The translations under genes were made by a program, and so were the position numbers. From Porticoccaceae bacterium (GTDB lineage: Bacteria; Pseudomonadota; Gammaproteobacteria; Pseudomonadales; Porticoccaceae), in contig JALRJD010000106.1 of assembly GCA_023255165.1 (NCBI GenBank), positions 1 to 23,277 of the forward strand: a stretch of 23,277 nucleotides of DNA. Reading direction: 5' to 3'. The notes under the pieces were generated by a model, which worked only from the letters and a program-made list of their open reading frames with translations, made no database searches and was not told where the DNA came from. The number at the start of each line of letters is the position of its first letter. The first letter of the stretch is position 1. Shown here in pieces: positions 1 through 7,166 of this stretch.

Positions 1-1
1 G

Positions 2-898
2 ATTGCAGCGCCAGAGCCCGAATATCAAACTGCATTTAGTGGCCACTTGGCGCTGCAACATATAGCGCAACAGGTTAGCTTTGGTCCACGCACTCTCGGC
101 CATGCCGCCAAGCAACAGACCATCGACTATATTCAGCAACAGCTGCAACCCCATGCCGACAAATGGGTAATGCAGCCATTTCAGCGCCGTGGCCTCTCCG
201 GCACCAATCTCTGGGCTAGTTTTTATCCTGCGCCAACTGATGCACAAAAGCCCGGCTCCAACATTCCAGGGCACAGAATAATGCTCGCCGCGCACTGGGA
301 CACGCGCCCCACTGCGGATCAGGACAGCGATAAAAACAATTATTCGAAACCGGTAATCGGCGCCAATGACGGCGGCTCCGGCGTTGCAGTGCTGCTGGAA
401 ATAGGCCGTCTGCTGAGCGCCAAAGCCGCACCTGTCACCGTTGATCTGGTGTTTCTGGATCTCGAGGATATGGGCAATATCAACGATCTGCCATTCTCCA
501 TTGGCGCCACGGAATTTGTTCGTAAAAATCGCTTCTATCGCCCGAATGCCGGGGTGGTGGTGGATATGGTCTGCGACCGCAATCTGGTGATTCCCCGCGA
601 GGGCTTCTCGCGGCAGTACGCAGCCGATCTGCAAGACCACATCTGGCGGATTGCCAAACGGCAAAACGCCAGTGTCTTTGTCGACCGTGACGGCACCTTT
701 GTCGACGATGACCATCTGCCGTTTATCAAAGCCGGGCTGCCGGTTGTCGACCTGGTGCACTGGCCCTTTCCCGATTCATGGCACACCACTGGCGACACCA
801 TTGAGCGCTGCAGCGCCGAGAGTTTGCAGCAGGTGGGCGATGTTATCAGTGAATTAATTTACACTGACCAGGGTGAAGATAAAAAACCGCGCAGATAA
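2..898 (+). CDS. M28-family zinc metallopeptidase / glutaminyl-peptide cyclotransferase-like protein (5' truncated)
   Basis: The reading frame is open from base 2 to the TAA at 896-898, so the true start lies upstream of the window; the TTG at 47 is only the first start-like codon inside. Counting from the first in-frame codon, the order of motifs is that of the M28 fold: HWDTRP near residues 98-103, NDGGSG near 122-127 (metal-binding Asp), DLEDMG near 153-158 (catalytic and metal Glu) and SWHTTGD near 259-265 (third metal-binding His). The opening QVSFGPR stretch and DDDHLPF are characteristic of the glutaminyl cyclase branch, which converts N-terminal Gln to pyroglutamate; aminopeptidase activity cannot be excluded. 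The signal peptide, if any, is outside the window. The next gene, another hydrolase, starts 33 bp downstream on the same strand and may be co-transcribed. Confidence 0.85.
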   Translation: MAAPEPEYQTAFSGHLALQHIAQQVSFGPRTLGHAAKQQTIDYIQQQLQPHADKWVMQPFQRRGLSGTNLWASFYPAPTDAQKPGSNIPGHRIMLAAHWDTRPTADQDSDKNNYSKPVIGANDGGSGVAVLLEIGRLLSAKAAPVTVDLVFLDLEDMGNINDLPFSIGATEFVRKNRFYRPNAGVVVDMVCDRNLVIPREGFSRQYAADLQDHIWRIAKRQNASVFVDRDGTFVDDDHLPFIKAGLPVVDLVHWPFPDSWHTTGDTIERCSAESLQQVGDVISELIYTDQGEDKKPRR

Positions 899-931
899 AA
901 AAATTTACCAGCGCAAAAACAGAGGCAATCC

Positions 932-2317
932 ATGAACAGCTCAATCATTCAACGACTCGCAGGTTGCGCGTTACTAAGCGCCGCTTTGGCAGTGGGCACA
1001 GTTTCTACAGCTACTAATGCCGCGACTGACACCACAACGAATGGAAAAAAAGATAACAGTCTGGCGAGCTCTATCGAAGCGGATTACCGCGATCGCCTCG
1101 GCGCGCTGTTTACCCATTTTCACCGCAACCCGGAACTCAGCTTTACTGAATTTAAAACCGCCAAACGACTCGCGGAAGAGTTGCGTCAAAGTGGCTTTGA
1201 AGTCACAGAAGGTGTCGGCGGCACCGGTCTGGTGGCGATCATGAAAAATGGCCCGGGCCCGCTGGTGATGATGCGCGCCGATATGGACGGCCTGCCGGTG
1301 CAGGAGAAGTCCGGTCTCAGTTATGCCTCAAACGCAACCCAGATCGACCCTATTACCAATACCGAAGTGCCGGTTATGCATTCCTGCGGGCACGATGTGC
1401 ATATCACCAGTCTGGCCGGCACCGCGAAACAGATGTCCGAACGTCGCGACCAGTGGTCGGGAACATTAATGCTGCTCGGTCAGCCCGCCGAAGAGCGCAT
1501 CCGTGGCGCCAAAGCCATGATGGATGACAATCTCTGGCAGCGCTTTGGACAGCCGGATTACGCCCTGGCATTTCATGTTGGCGCCGGCTTTCCCGCTGGC
1601 ATGATCAATGTGCAGGAGGGTTCGCCCTTCGCTGGTTCCGACAGTGTCGATATTATTGTGCATGGCATCGGCGCCCACGGCGCGTCGCCCCATGCCGGCA
1701 AGGACCCCATTCTGCTCGGCAGCCAGATCGTGGTTGCACTGCAAACGCTGGTATCGCGGGAACTGCCGCCGCGGGAACCGGGCGTAGTGACCGTTGGTTC
1801 ATTTCATGGCGGCACCAAGCACAATATTATTTCCGATCAGGCCCGGTTGCAGCTCACCGTTCGCAATACCAATCTGGAAACCCGCGACACCTTGCTGAAA
1901 GGTATCAAACGTATCGCCGAGAATTTGGGCCGGGCCGCCGGCCTGCCCGAGGAACTGTTGCCGGAAGTTATCTATTCCAAATCATCAACACCGCCCACGG
2001 TCAACGATGCGCCGCTGGTACGCAGACTTAAAGCGGTGTGGCAGCAAGGAATTGGAGAGGATCAGGTGATGTCAGTGGGTTCCCAGGGTATGGGCGCGGA
2101 GGACTTCCCCTACTTCACCACCGAGCCAGCGATTCCCAGCGTCTACTTTACGGTGGGTGGCACCAGCCCGGAACAGTTCAAGGCAGCGGCCGAAGGCGGT
2201 CCGGCGATCGCCTCGCACCACAGCCCACTATTCAAAATTGATCCACAACCAGCGGTCACCCGCGGCGTTGAGGCAACCGTGCTGGCGCTGTTGGATCTGA
2301 TGCCCGCGGCCAACTAA
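932..2317 (+). CDS. Secreted M20-family amidohydrolase (hippurate/IAA-amino-acid hydrolase type)
   Basis: The protein has 461 residues. Residues 1-31 form a Sec-type signal peptide with a hydrophobic core and an ATNAA end, so it is likely periplasmic. The M20D metal-binding signature HSCGHDVH lies at 150-157, with C152, H154 and H157, and the catalytic pair E187-E188 lies in QPAEER. RADMDGLPV near 115-123 carries the bridging region, and a dimerisation domain follows (about 235-345, beginning near GAHGASPHAG). Members of this family hydrolyse the amide bond of N-acyl or N-aryl amino acids; the substrate here is unknown. The ATG at 932 is preceded by AGAGG at 921-925, and the signal peptide begins directly at this start. 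Most relatives are cytoplasmic, so export is a notable feature. Three 21-bp repeats, each ending in TAA, mark its 3' end. Confidence 0.88.
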   Translation: MNSSIIQRLAGCALLSAALAVGTVSTATNAATDTTTNGKKDNSLASSIEADYRDRLGALFTHFHRNPELSFTEFKTAKRLAEELRQSGFEVTEGVGGTGLVAIMKNGPGPLVMMRADMDGLPVQEKSGLSYASNATQIDPITNTEVPVMHSCGHDVHITSLAGTAKQMSERRDQWSGTLMLLGQPAEERIRGAKAMMDDNLWQRFGQPDYALAFHVGAGFPAGMINVQEGSPFAGSDSVDIIVHGIGAHGASPHAGKDPILLGSQIVVALQTLVSRELPPREPGVVTVGSFHGGTKHNIISDQARLQLTVRNTNLETRDTLLKGIKRIAENLGRAAGLPEELLPEVIYSKSSTPPTVNDAPLVRRLKAVWQQGIGEDQVMSVGSQGMGAEDFPYFTTEPAIPSVYFTVGGTSPEQFKAAAEGGPAIASHHSPLFKIDPQPAVTRGVEATVLALLDLMPAAN

Positions 2318-2361
2318 TCTGCGCTTGCGGCAGACTAACCTGCGCCCGCGGCCAACTAACA
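2301..2361 (+). repeat. Three imperfect tandem 21-bp units spanning the stop of the M20 gene
   Basis: Units resembling TGCGCCCGCGGCCAACTAAC begin near 2301, 2320 and 2341. Their TAA triplets at 2315-2317, 2336-2338 and 2357-2359 are spaced exactly 21 bp apart, so all three are in frame. The first is the real stop; the later two look like duplicated copies of the 3' terminus. No convincing rho-independent terminator is seen between the two convergent genes. Confidence 0.75.
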
Positions 2362-2366
2362 TGAGC

Positions 2367-3482
2367 TTAGATAACTGCTCTCAGGGACGAGAGGCAGAGA
2401 TCGATATTGCGCTGATTGCTGGCGTGGCCCATCAGACCAATACGCCAGACTTTTCCTGCCAGAGCGCCCAGTCCGGCGCCAATTTCAAGATTGAAATCAT
2501 TTAGCAACCGCGTGCGCACCGCGGCATCGTCGACACCGTCGGGAATAAACACTGTATTCAGCTGTGGCAGCCGATCCTGTTCCGCGACCAAAAAGGAGAT
2601 ACCCATCTGCTCAAGACCATCGCGCAAAATCAGGTGGTTTTGCTGATGGCGAGCCCAGGCATTTTCCAGCCCCTCTTCCTGAACTATCACCAACGACTCA
2701 TGCAAACCATAGAGACAGTTGACCGGCGCGGTGTGGTGATAGGCGCGCTTGCCCTCGCCACCCCAGTAACCCATCACCAGATTAAGATCGAGAAACCAGC
2801 TCTGCACCTTGCTTTGACGATTACTGATTTTTTCAGCGGCGCGCGGACTAAAGCTGACCGGCGACAAACCGGGTGAGGCGGAGAGACATTTTTGCGAGCC
2901 GGAATAAATAGCATCAATCTGCCACTCGTCGACTTTGAGCGGCGTGCCTGCCAGTGAGGTGACAGCATCGACAATCGCCAGACAGCCATGTTTGTGGGCC
3001 AGCTCAACCAGCGTTTTGGCATCCGACTGCGCCCCGGTCGAGGTTTCAGCGTGAACAAAAGCAACCAACACCGCATCCGGATGTTGCTGCAGCGCCTGCT
3101 CCAGTTTTTCCGGGTCCACCGCGCAGCCCCAATCATCCTGCACCATCACAGCGGTACCGCCACAGCGCTCGACATTCTCTTTCATGCGTCCACCAAAGAC
3201 ACCGTTCTGGCAGACAATCACCTTGTCGCCGGGCTCGACCAGATTGGCAAAGCAACATTCCATCCCCGCGGAACCGGGCGCCGACACCGCAAAGGTCAGT
3301 TCATTGGTGGTTTGAAAAACATACTGCAACAGGCTTTTCACTTCATCCATCATGCCAATAAAGGTTGGATCCAGATGGCCCACCGTCGGTCTGGCCATGG
3401 CATCCAAAACACGCTGACTGACGTCCGATGGTCCCGGGCCCATCAATGTGCGGCGGGGAGGATTAAATGAACTGATACTCAT
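2367..3482 (-). CDS. Class V aminotransferase, alanine/serine-glyoxylate aminotransferase type
   Basis: This 371-residue PLP enzyme matches the usual length of the AGXT/serine-glyoxylate family. GPGPSDV near 15-21 and RPTVGHLDP near 31-39 are the family's N-terminal signature. VHAETSTG at 143-150 and D172 in VDAVTSLAG contact the cofactor ring. K198 in SGSQKCL is the expected Schiff-base lysine. The expected reaction is transfer of an amino group from Ala or Ser (or a ureidoglycine-like donor) to glyoxylate, in the cytoplasm. It follows the CoA-transferase gene by 57 bp on the same strand and is probably its operon partner. Glyoxylate next to a family III CoA transferase suggests C2 acid (oxalate/glyoxylate) or related acyl-CoA metabolism, but the exact substrate cannot be fixed from sequence. 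Confidence 0.88.
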   Translation of the reverse strand: MSISSFNPPRRTLMGPGPSDVSQRVLDAMARPTVGHLDPTFIGMMDEVKSLLQYVFQTTNELTFAVSAPGSAGMECCFANLVEPGDKVIVCQNGVFGGRMKENVERCGGTAVMVQDDWGCAVDPEKLEQALQQHPDAVLVAFVHAETSTGAQSDAKTLVELAHKHGCLAIVDAVTSLAGTPLKVDEWQIDAIYSGSQKCLSASPGLSPVSFSPRAAEKISNRQSKVQSWFLDLNLVMGYWGGEGKRAYHHTAPVNCLYGLHESLVIVQEEGLENAWARHQQNHLILRDGLEQMGISFLVAEQDRLPQLNTVFIPDGVDDAAVRTRLLNDFNLEIGAGLGALAGKVWRIGLMGHASNQRNIDLCLSSLRAVI

Positions 3483-3539
3483 TGCAGTTTTCCTTCTTGT
3501 CTCAAATACAGGTCTTACTTGGGGGGGTTAACATGGCTA

Positions 3540-4733
3540 TCAATCGCTATCGGTCACAATGCCAGTGGTTTTTAAATGGGCAATCTGTTCACTATCAAGC
3601 CCCAAACCCTGGAGTATTTCATCTGTGTGACTGGCGATCGGCGGGCCCGGCCACTGGGTTTCACCGGGCGTGTTGGCCAGCTTTGGCATCATCGCCGGAA
3701 TTTTAAGCGGCTCGCCGTTGATTTCGACCTGCTCAAATAAACCGCGCGCCTGAAAATGACGGTCCTCCATCATATCCACCACACTGTACACCGGGCCGCA
3801 GGGAACCCGATGCTGCTCCAAAGTCTGCATAGCATCGGCCAGAGGCAGGCTGGCGCACCAGTCGCTCAGCACCTGATCGATCTCGGCCTCATTGACTACC
3901 CGCAGGGAGTTGCTGGCAAACTTTTCGTCGGTGCCCATCTCCGGGCGACCGACAGCGGTCATTAAGCGGGCGTAAATGGAATCGCCATTGCCACCAATCA
4001 CCAGAAATTTTCCATCGGCGCACTTATAGGTATTGGTCGGCACAATGCCGGTGACCGTGGTGCCAGCCGGTTCGCGCACCACAGCGGCGCCATCGTATTC
4101 GGGCACCACCGCCTCGAGAAGGTTAAACATCGACTCGTACAGCGCCACATCGACCACCTGACCGCCGTCGCCGCGATCACGCGCGCGCAGCGCCATCAAA
4201 ATACCGAGCACCGCATGCAGGCCGGAAACCGTATCGCCAAGACTCAGATTGGGTCGCACCGGCGCTTCGCCGGGATAACCATTAACATAACGAAAACCGC
4301 TGATCGCCTCACAGGCGGAGGCAAAGCCGGGCTTTTCTGAATAGGGTCCGGTTTGACCATAGCCTGAAATCCGCGCGTAAATCAGATCGGGGTTATCGGC
4401 GCGCAGGGACTCAGGATCCAGCCCCCACTCTTCCAGCACACCGGGACGAAAATTTTCCACCACAATATCGGCGGTCTTTAACAACTGCCTGACCAGATCG
4501 CGGCCCTCTGCGGTTTTCAGATCGAGGGAAATACATTTTTTATTCCGCGCCAGGCTGCGCCACCACAGAGAGGTGCCATCTTTAACCTCGCGCCAATTGC
4601 GAATCGGATCGCCGCCCGGCGGTTCAATCTTGATCACCTCGGCGCCGAAATAACCTAGCATACAACCGGCAAAGGGTCCCGCCAGCAACTGGCCCAATTC
4701 AATAACTCTCAAGCCCTCAAGTGCTTTACTCAT
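3540..4733 (-). CDS. CoA-transferase family III (CaiB/BaiF) enzyme
   Basis: The protein has 397 residues, the usual size. The N-terminus LEGLRVIELGQLLAGPFAG and the following EVIKIEPP are typical of family III transferases. NRNKK-like positioning (ARNKKCISLDLK, about 62-73) and FRPGVLEEWGLD near 95-106 form the CoA-binding part. D167 in NLSLGDTVSG is the expected catalytic Asp that forms the acyl-aspartyl anhydride. The enzyme moves CoA between carboxylic acids; candidates include formyl-CoA:oxalate, succinyl-CoA-dependent and carnitine-type transferases, and none can be selected here. The ATG is followed closely by the family motif, so the start is well supported. It is the first gene of the leftward pair with the class V aminotransferase. 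Confidence 0.88.
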   Translation of the reverse strand: MSKALEGLRVIELGQLLAGPFAGCMLGYFGAEVIKIEPPGGDPIRNWREVKDGTSLWWRSLARNKKCISLDLKTAEGRDLVRQLLKTADIVVENFRPGVLEEWGLDPESLRADNPDLIYARISGYGQTGPYSEKPGFASACEAISGFRYVNGYPGEAPVRPNLSLGDTVSGLHAVLGILMALRARDRGDGGQVVDVALYESMFNLLEAVVPEYDGAAVVREPAGTTVTGIVPTNTYKCADGKFLVIGGNGDSIYARLMTAVGRPEMGTDEKFASNSLRVVNEAEIDQVLSDWCASLPLADAMQTLEQHRVPCGPVYSVVDMMEDRHFQARGLFEQVEINGEPLKIPAMMPKLANTPGETQWPGPPIASHTDEILQGLGLDSEQIAHLKTTGIVTDSD

Positions 4734-5044
4734 TGTTTATCCGTGTTTATTTTTAATTAAAATTTGCTCGCAGTGGCATACAGTTTAAATTGTAGAAAGT
4801 CCGCCGATGCCATGAATTATTCTGTCGCAGTGTATAAACTGTTATCAGCAGATCAATCTAGCACCGACAGCGATCTAACATAAGGGTAATGATTCAGATA
4901 ACAAACGCAATCCATAGTGACTATAACCCGCAGGCGGGGTATAAAATCAAAAAAATCCGCCCAAGTCACATTCGAAGCTGCAACTTATGGAACCGGCTGC
5001 CATATGTCCACTCTAATTTTTTATGTCAACGGGGGAAGCCTGAA
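4734..5044. other. Divergent intergenic region between the CoA-transferase and the envelope-cluster genes
   Basis: This AT-rich spacer should hold promoters for both directions. A sigma70-like candidate for the plus strand is listed separately. An inverted repeat CAGTTTA (4781-4787) / TAAACTG (4835-4841) is present. Each arm is preceded or overlapped by a GCAGTG direct repeat (4770-4775 and 4828-4833). This could be an operator or may be chance. The upstream in-frame ATG at 4889 is not taken as a start. Confidence 0.5.
4917..4945 (+). promoter_or_regulatory. Candidate sigma70 promoter for the envelope cluster
   Basis: A -35-like GTGACT at 4917-4922 (4 of 6 to TTGACA) is followed by a 17-bp spacer and a -10-like TATAAA at 4940-4945. 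It would give a leader of roughly 90 nt before the ATG at 5045. It lies inside the longer open frame that begins at 4889, which argues for the downstream start. Confidence 0.4.
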
Positions 5045-6283
5045 ATGAAAACAGACAAGAAAATAAGATTGGGGCATTTTGGCCTCGCTGTCACAGCCGT
5101 GCTTGGCACAACATTGGCCTGTCTGGCCGCGGCTCAATCCGACCTTCCCGAACTCAAACAAAACGACCCGGTAACCGACTATTTAAACGCCATCGATGTG
5201 GCGGAATCCGAACTTAGCGCCTACTCCGTCGAACTCTCCGACCTCTATCTGGGGCTCGGCAAATCACACTTCACCAATCACGAATACGAACGCGCGCGCC
5301 AGGCATTTCAGCGCGGCATGCAAATTGAACGGGTAAATTACGGACTAAACAGTCTGTCTCAAACGCCCTATTTAATGTCGATTGCCGAAACCGAAAGCTA
5401 TCTTGGCAACTGGGACAAATCGCAAGAGGCATTGGAAAACCTCTATCTGATCAACACCCAGGCCTACGGTGAAAACGACCCGCGCATGCTGCCGGTTCTG
5501 GATGAATTGCTCGACTGGTATCTGGGCACCTACAGCGAGCGGCCAGCCAATGGCGGCTACCAGAATCTGCTGATCTCGGAAAAACTCGGCACCCGCATTT
5601 ACAATATCCTCGAACAGTCAGACGATCTCAGCGATCCCGAAGTACCGCAGCTCTACCGCAAGCTCAGCCATCTGCACTATTTTATTGCCGACCATATCCG
5701 ACAGTATGGCGAACCGGCGGAAAGCGGCTTTAGCTTTAACGCTGGAACAACCACCAACAGCGAAAACACCACTTCGCGAATGCATTACCGACGTGGCAAA
5801 GAGGCGCTGCAAAAGGTGGTTGAATCACTTGAGCAGCAGCCCGATGTTTCACCAGTGGAACAAGCCAATGCAATCGCCGAACTGGGGGACTGGTTTCTGG
5901 TGTTTGGCCAGCGTATGTCGGCCTATGATGCCTACAAAATGGCCTATGAGTTTTTGCAGGAAAAAGAGCAGCCCGAGCAGACACTTGAATCGTTTTTCGC
6001 CGAACCCAAGATCATCAACTTTACCGAACTCAGTTCCGAGCACGGCGCTGACGAGAATAGTAAAGACGATGACAAGGATCTGGAGATCGCGGTAACTATC
6101 TCTGAGGGTGGTGTGCCAGAGGATATAGAAGTACTCAACCCGCCCGAGGATTTTGATAAAAAAGCGCGCAAGAAAATTCTCAAGGATATCCGCGGCAAAC
6201 GTTTCCGACCCAAACTGGTGGATGGTCAAGCGATCAGCAGCGGTATTATCTACCCCTACTCAAGCAACAAAATACAGGGATAA
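5045..6283 (+). CDS. Exported TPR protein with TonB C-terminal-like domain
   Basis: The start is placed at 5045 because GGGGGAAG at 5031-5038 lies just upstream and the protein then begins with a signal peptide (residues 1-30, ending LAAAQS); the open frame back to 4889 adds 52 residues with no signal character. The mature protein of about 380 residues is helical. TPR-like pairs are seen at about 57-95 (YLGLGKSHFTNHEYERARQA) and 105-150, and a weaker one near 270-300. Residues 345-410 (IAVTISEGGVPEDIEVLNPP, then a KKILKDIRGKRFRP stretch) resemble the TonB C-terminal fold, but the protein has no TonB-type membrane anchor or proline-rich linker. It therefore is probably periplasmic and a partner-binding protein, not a true TonB. 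It is the first gene of the cluster and 9 bp separate it from the next. Confidence 0.75.
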   Translation: MKTDKKIRLGHFGLAVTAVLGTTLACLAAAQSDLPELKQNDPVTDYLNAIDVAESELSAYSVELSDLYLGLGKSHFTNHEYERARQAFQRGMQIERVNYGLNSLSQTPYLMSIAETESYLGNWDKSQEALENLYLINTQAYGENDPRMLPVLDELLDWYLGTYSERPANGGYQNLLISEKLGTRIYNILEQSDDLSDPEVPQLYRKLSHLHYFIADHIRQYGEPAESGFSFNAGTTTNSENTTSRMHYRRGKEALQKVVESLEQQPDVSPVEQANAIAELGDWFLVFGQRMSAYDAYKMAYEFLQEKEQPEQTLESFFAEPKIINFTELSSEHGADENSKDDDKDLEIAVTISEGGVPEDIEVLNPPEDFDKKARKKILKDIRGKRFRPKLVDGQAISSGIIYPYSSNKIQG

Positions 6284-6292
6284 CCTATAACA

Positions 6293-7150
6293 ATGATAAC
6301 TATTCCCCCCATGCAATCCCTCCGAAAAAGCCTACGCAATATCAATGCGCAGCGACAGTCTATTGACCTTACGCGCCTGTCTAGTCGGATGGCCTGCGCG
6401 CTCTTGATTGTGCTGCTGGGTGCCTGCCAGATGCCCTCACCGACCGGTTCCAGTTCATCATCGCTGCCCTCTTCCGGCGGCGGTGGCGGCTCTTCCAGTC
6501 TGCCGAGTCCCGGCGGTGGCAGCGGCGGCTCGACGCCCTCCGGCGGCTTGCCTGGATCGCCTTCGCCGTCCGGGTCCCCTTCACCATCTGGTTCTGCTGG
6601 TGGCTCTGCGGGTTCTGCTGGCGGCGCTGATGGTTCTTCAAGCGGGGCTGATGGCTCTTCCTCCGGCGCTGAGGGCTCTTCCTCCGGCGGTGAATCACTT
6701 GAAGATCTGGATGAGGCGCTGGATAGTTCGCTGGAAGAATTTGACGATGCAGTTAGCGGTGATAGTAGCGCCAAAGGGACAGCACAAATTGATATTCTCA
6801 GCCCGTCAGGCAGCAGCGGTGGCGTCGACGATAGCGATGAGCCCCTGTTCGAGGAAGGCGGCGACAGCGCAGCCGATCGCAGCGCATCCATCGAAGAGCG
6901 CGCGGCCGAAGGCGCGCCCCCTGCGGCTGATGGAGAAGGCGCTGAAGCGGGCGGCAATCAGAGCACCAACCAAAGCGCCAGTGCGGAACAAAATGATGGC
7001 GATATTATCCCGATACCGGATGATATAGACGACGGCCAGGGCGATGATATTGTGTTGCGCCAGATCCGCGATGCCGCCACCAAAGAGCGCGATCCGGTAC
7101 TCAGAGAAAAACTCTGGGACGAATACCGCCGTATTAAAGATCAGGGTTAA
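6293..7150 (+). CDS. Low-complexity Ser/Gly/Pro-rich putative lipoprotein
   Basis: The frame encodes 285 residues. A hydrophobic segment ends in LLGAC, a good lipobox with Cys45 if translation starts at 6293; ATGs at 6311 and 6389 are alternatives that would shorten an unusually long pre-region. After the Cys, about 90 residues are almost only Ser, Gly, Pro and Ala in short repeats (PSPSG, GSAGG, GADGSSS). An acidic, Ser/Ala-rich region follows, and the last 35 residues (VLRQIRDAATKERDPVLREK) look like a helix. The layout suggests an outer- or inner-membrane-tethered flexible spacer with a C-terminal binding helix. It sits between two exported proteins, which supports envelope location. I recognise no named family. 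The antisense frame is also open but only because of the biased composition. Confidence 0.7.
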   Translation: MITIPPMQSLRKSLRNINAQRQSIDLTRLSSRMACALLIVLLGACQMPSPTGSSSSSLPSSGGGGGSSSLPSPGGGSGGSTPSGGLPGSPSPSGSPSPSGSAGGSAGSAGGADGSSSGADGSSSGAEGSSSGGESLEDLDEALDSSLEEFDDAVSGDSSAKGTAQIDILSPSGSSGGVDDSDEPLFEEGGDSAADRSASIEERAAEGAPPAADGEGAEAGGNQSTNQSASAEQNDGDIIPIPDDIDDGQGDDIVLRQIRDAATKERDPVLREKLWDEYRRIKDQG

Positions 7151-7166
7151 AACAGGGTGATACAAC

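Noticed and set aside
4889..5044. Upstream start for the TPR/TonB-C-like protein
   Set aside because: It adds 52 residues with no signal character, covers the candidate promoter, and lacks a ribosome site, while ATG 5045 has one and opens a signal peptide.
6256..6957. Long minus-strand open frame (233 codons) opposite the Ser/Gly-rich lipoprotein gene
   Set aside because: Its product is a mirror of the low-complexity sense sequence, has no ribosome site or signal and opposes the operon direction.
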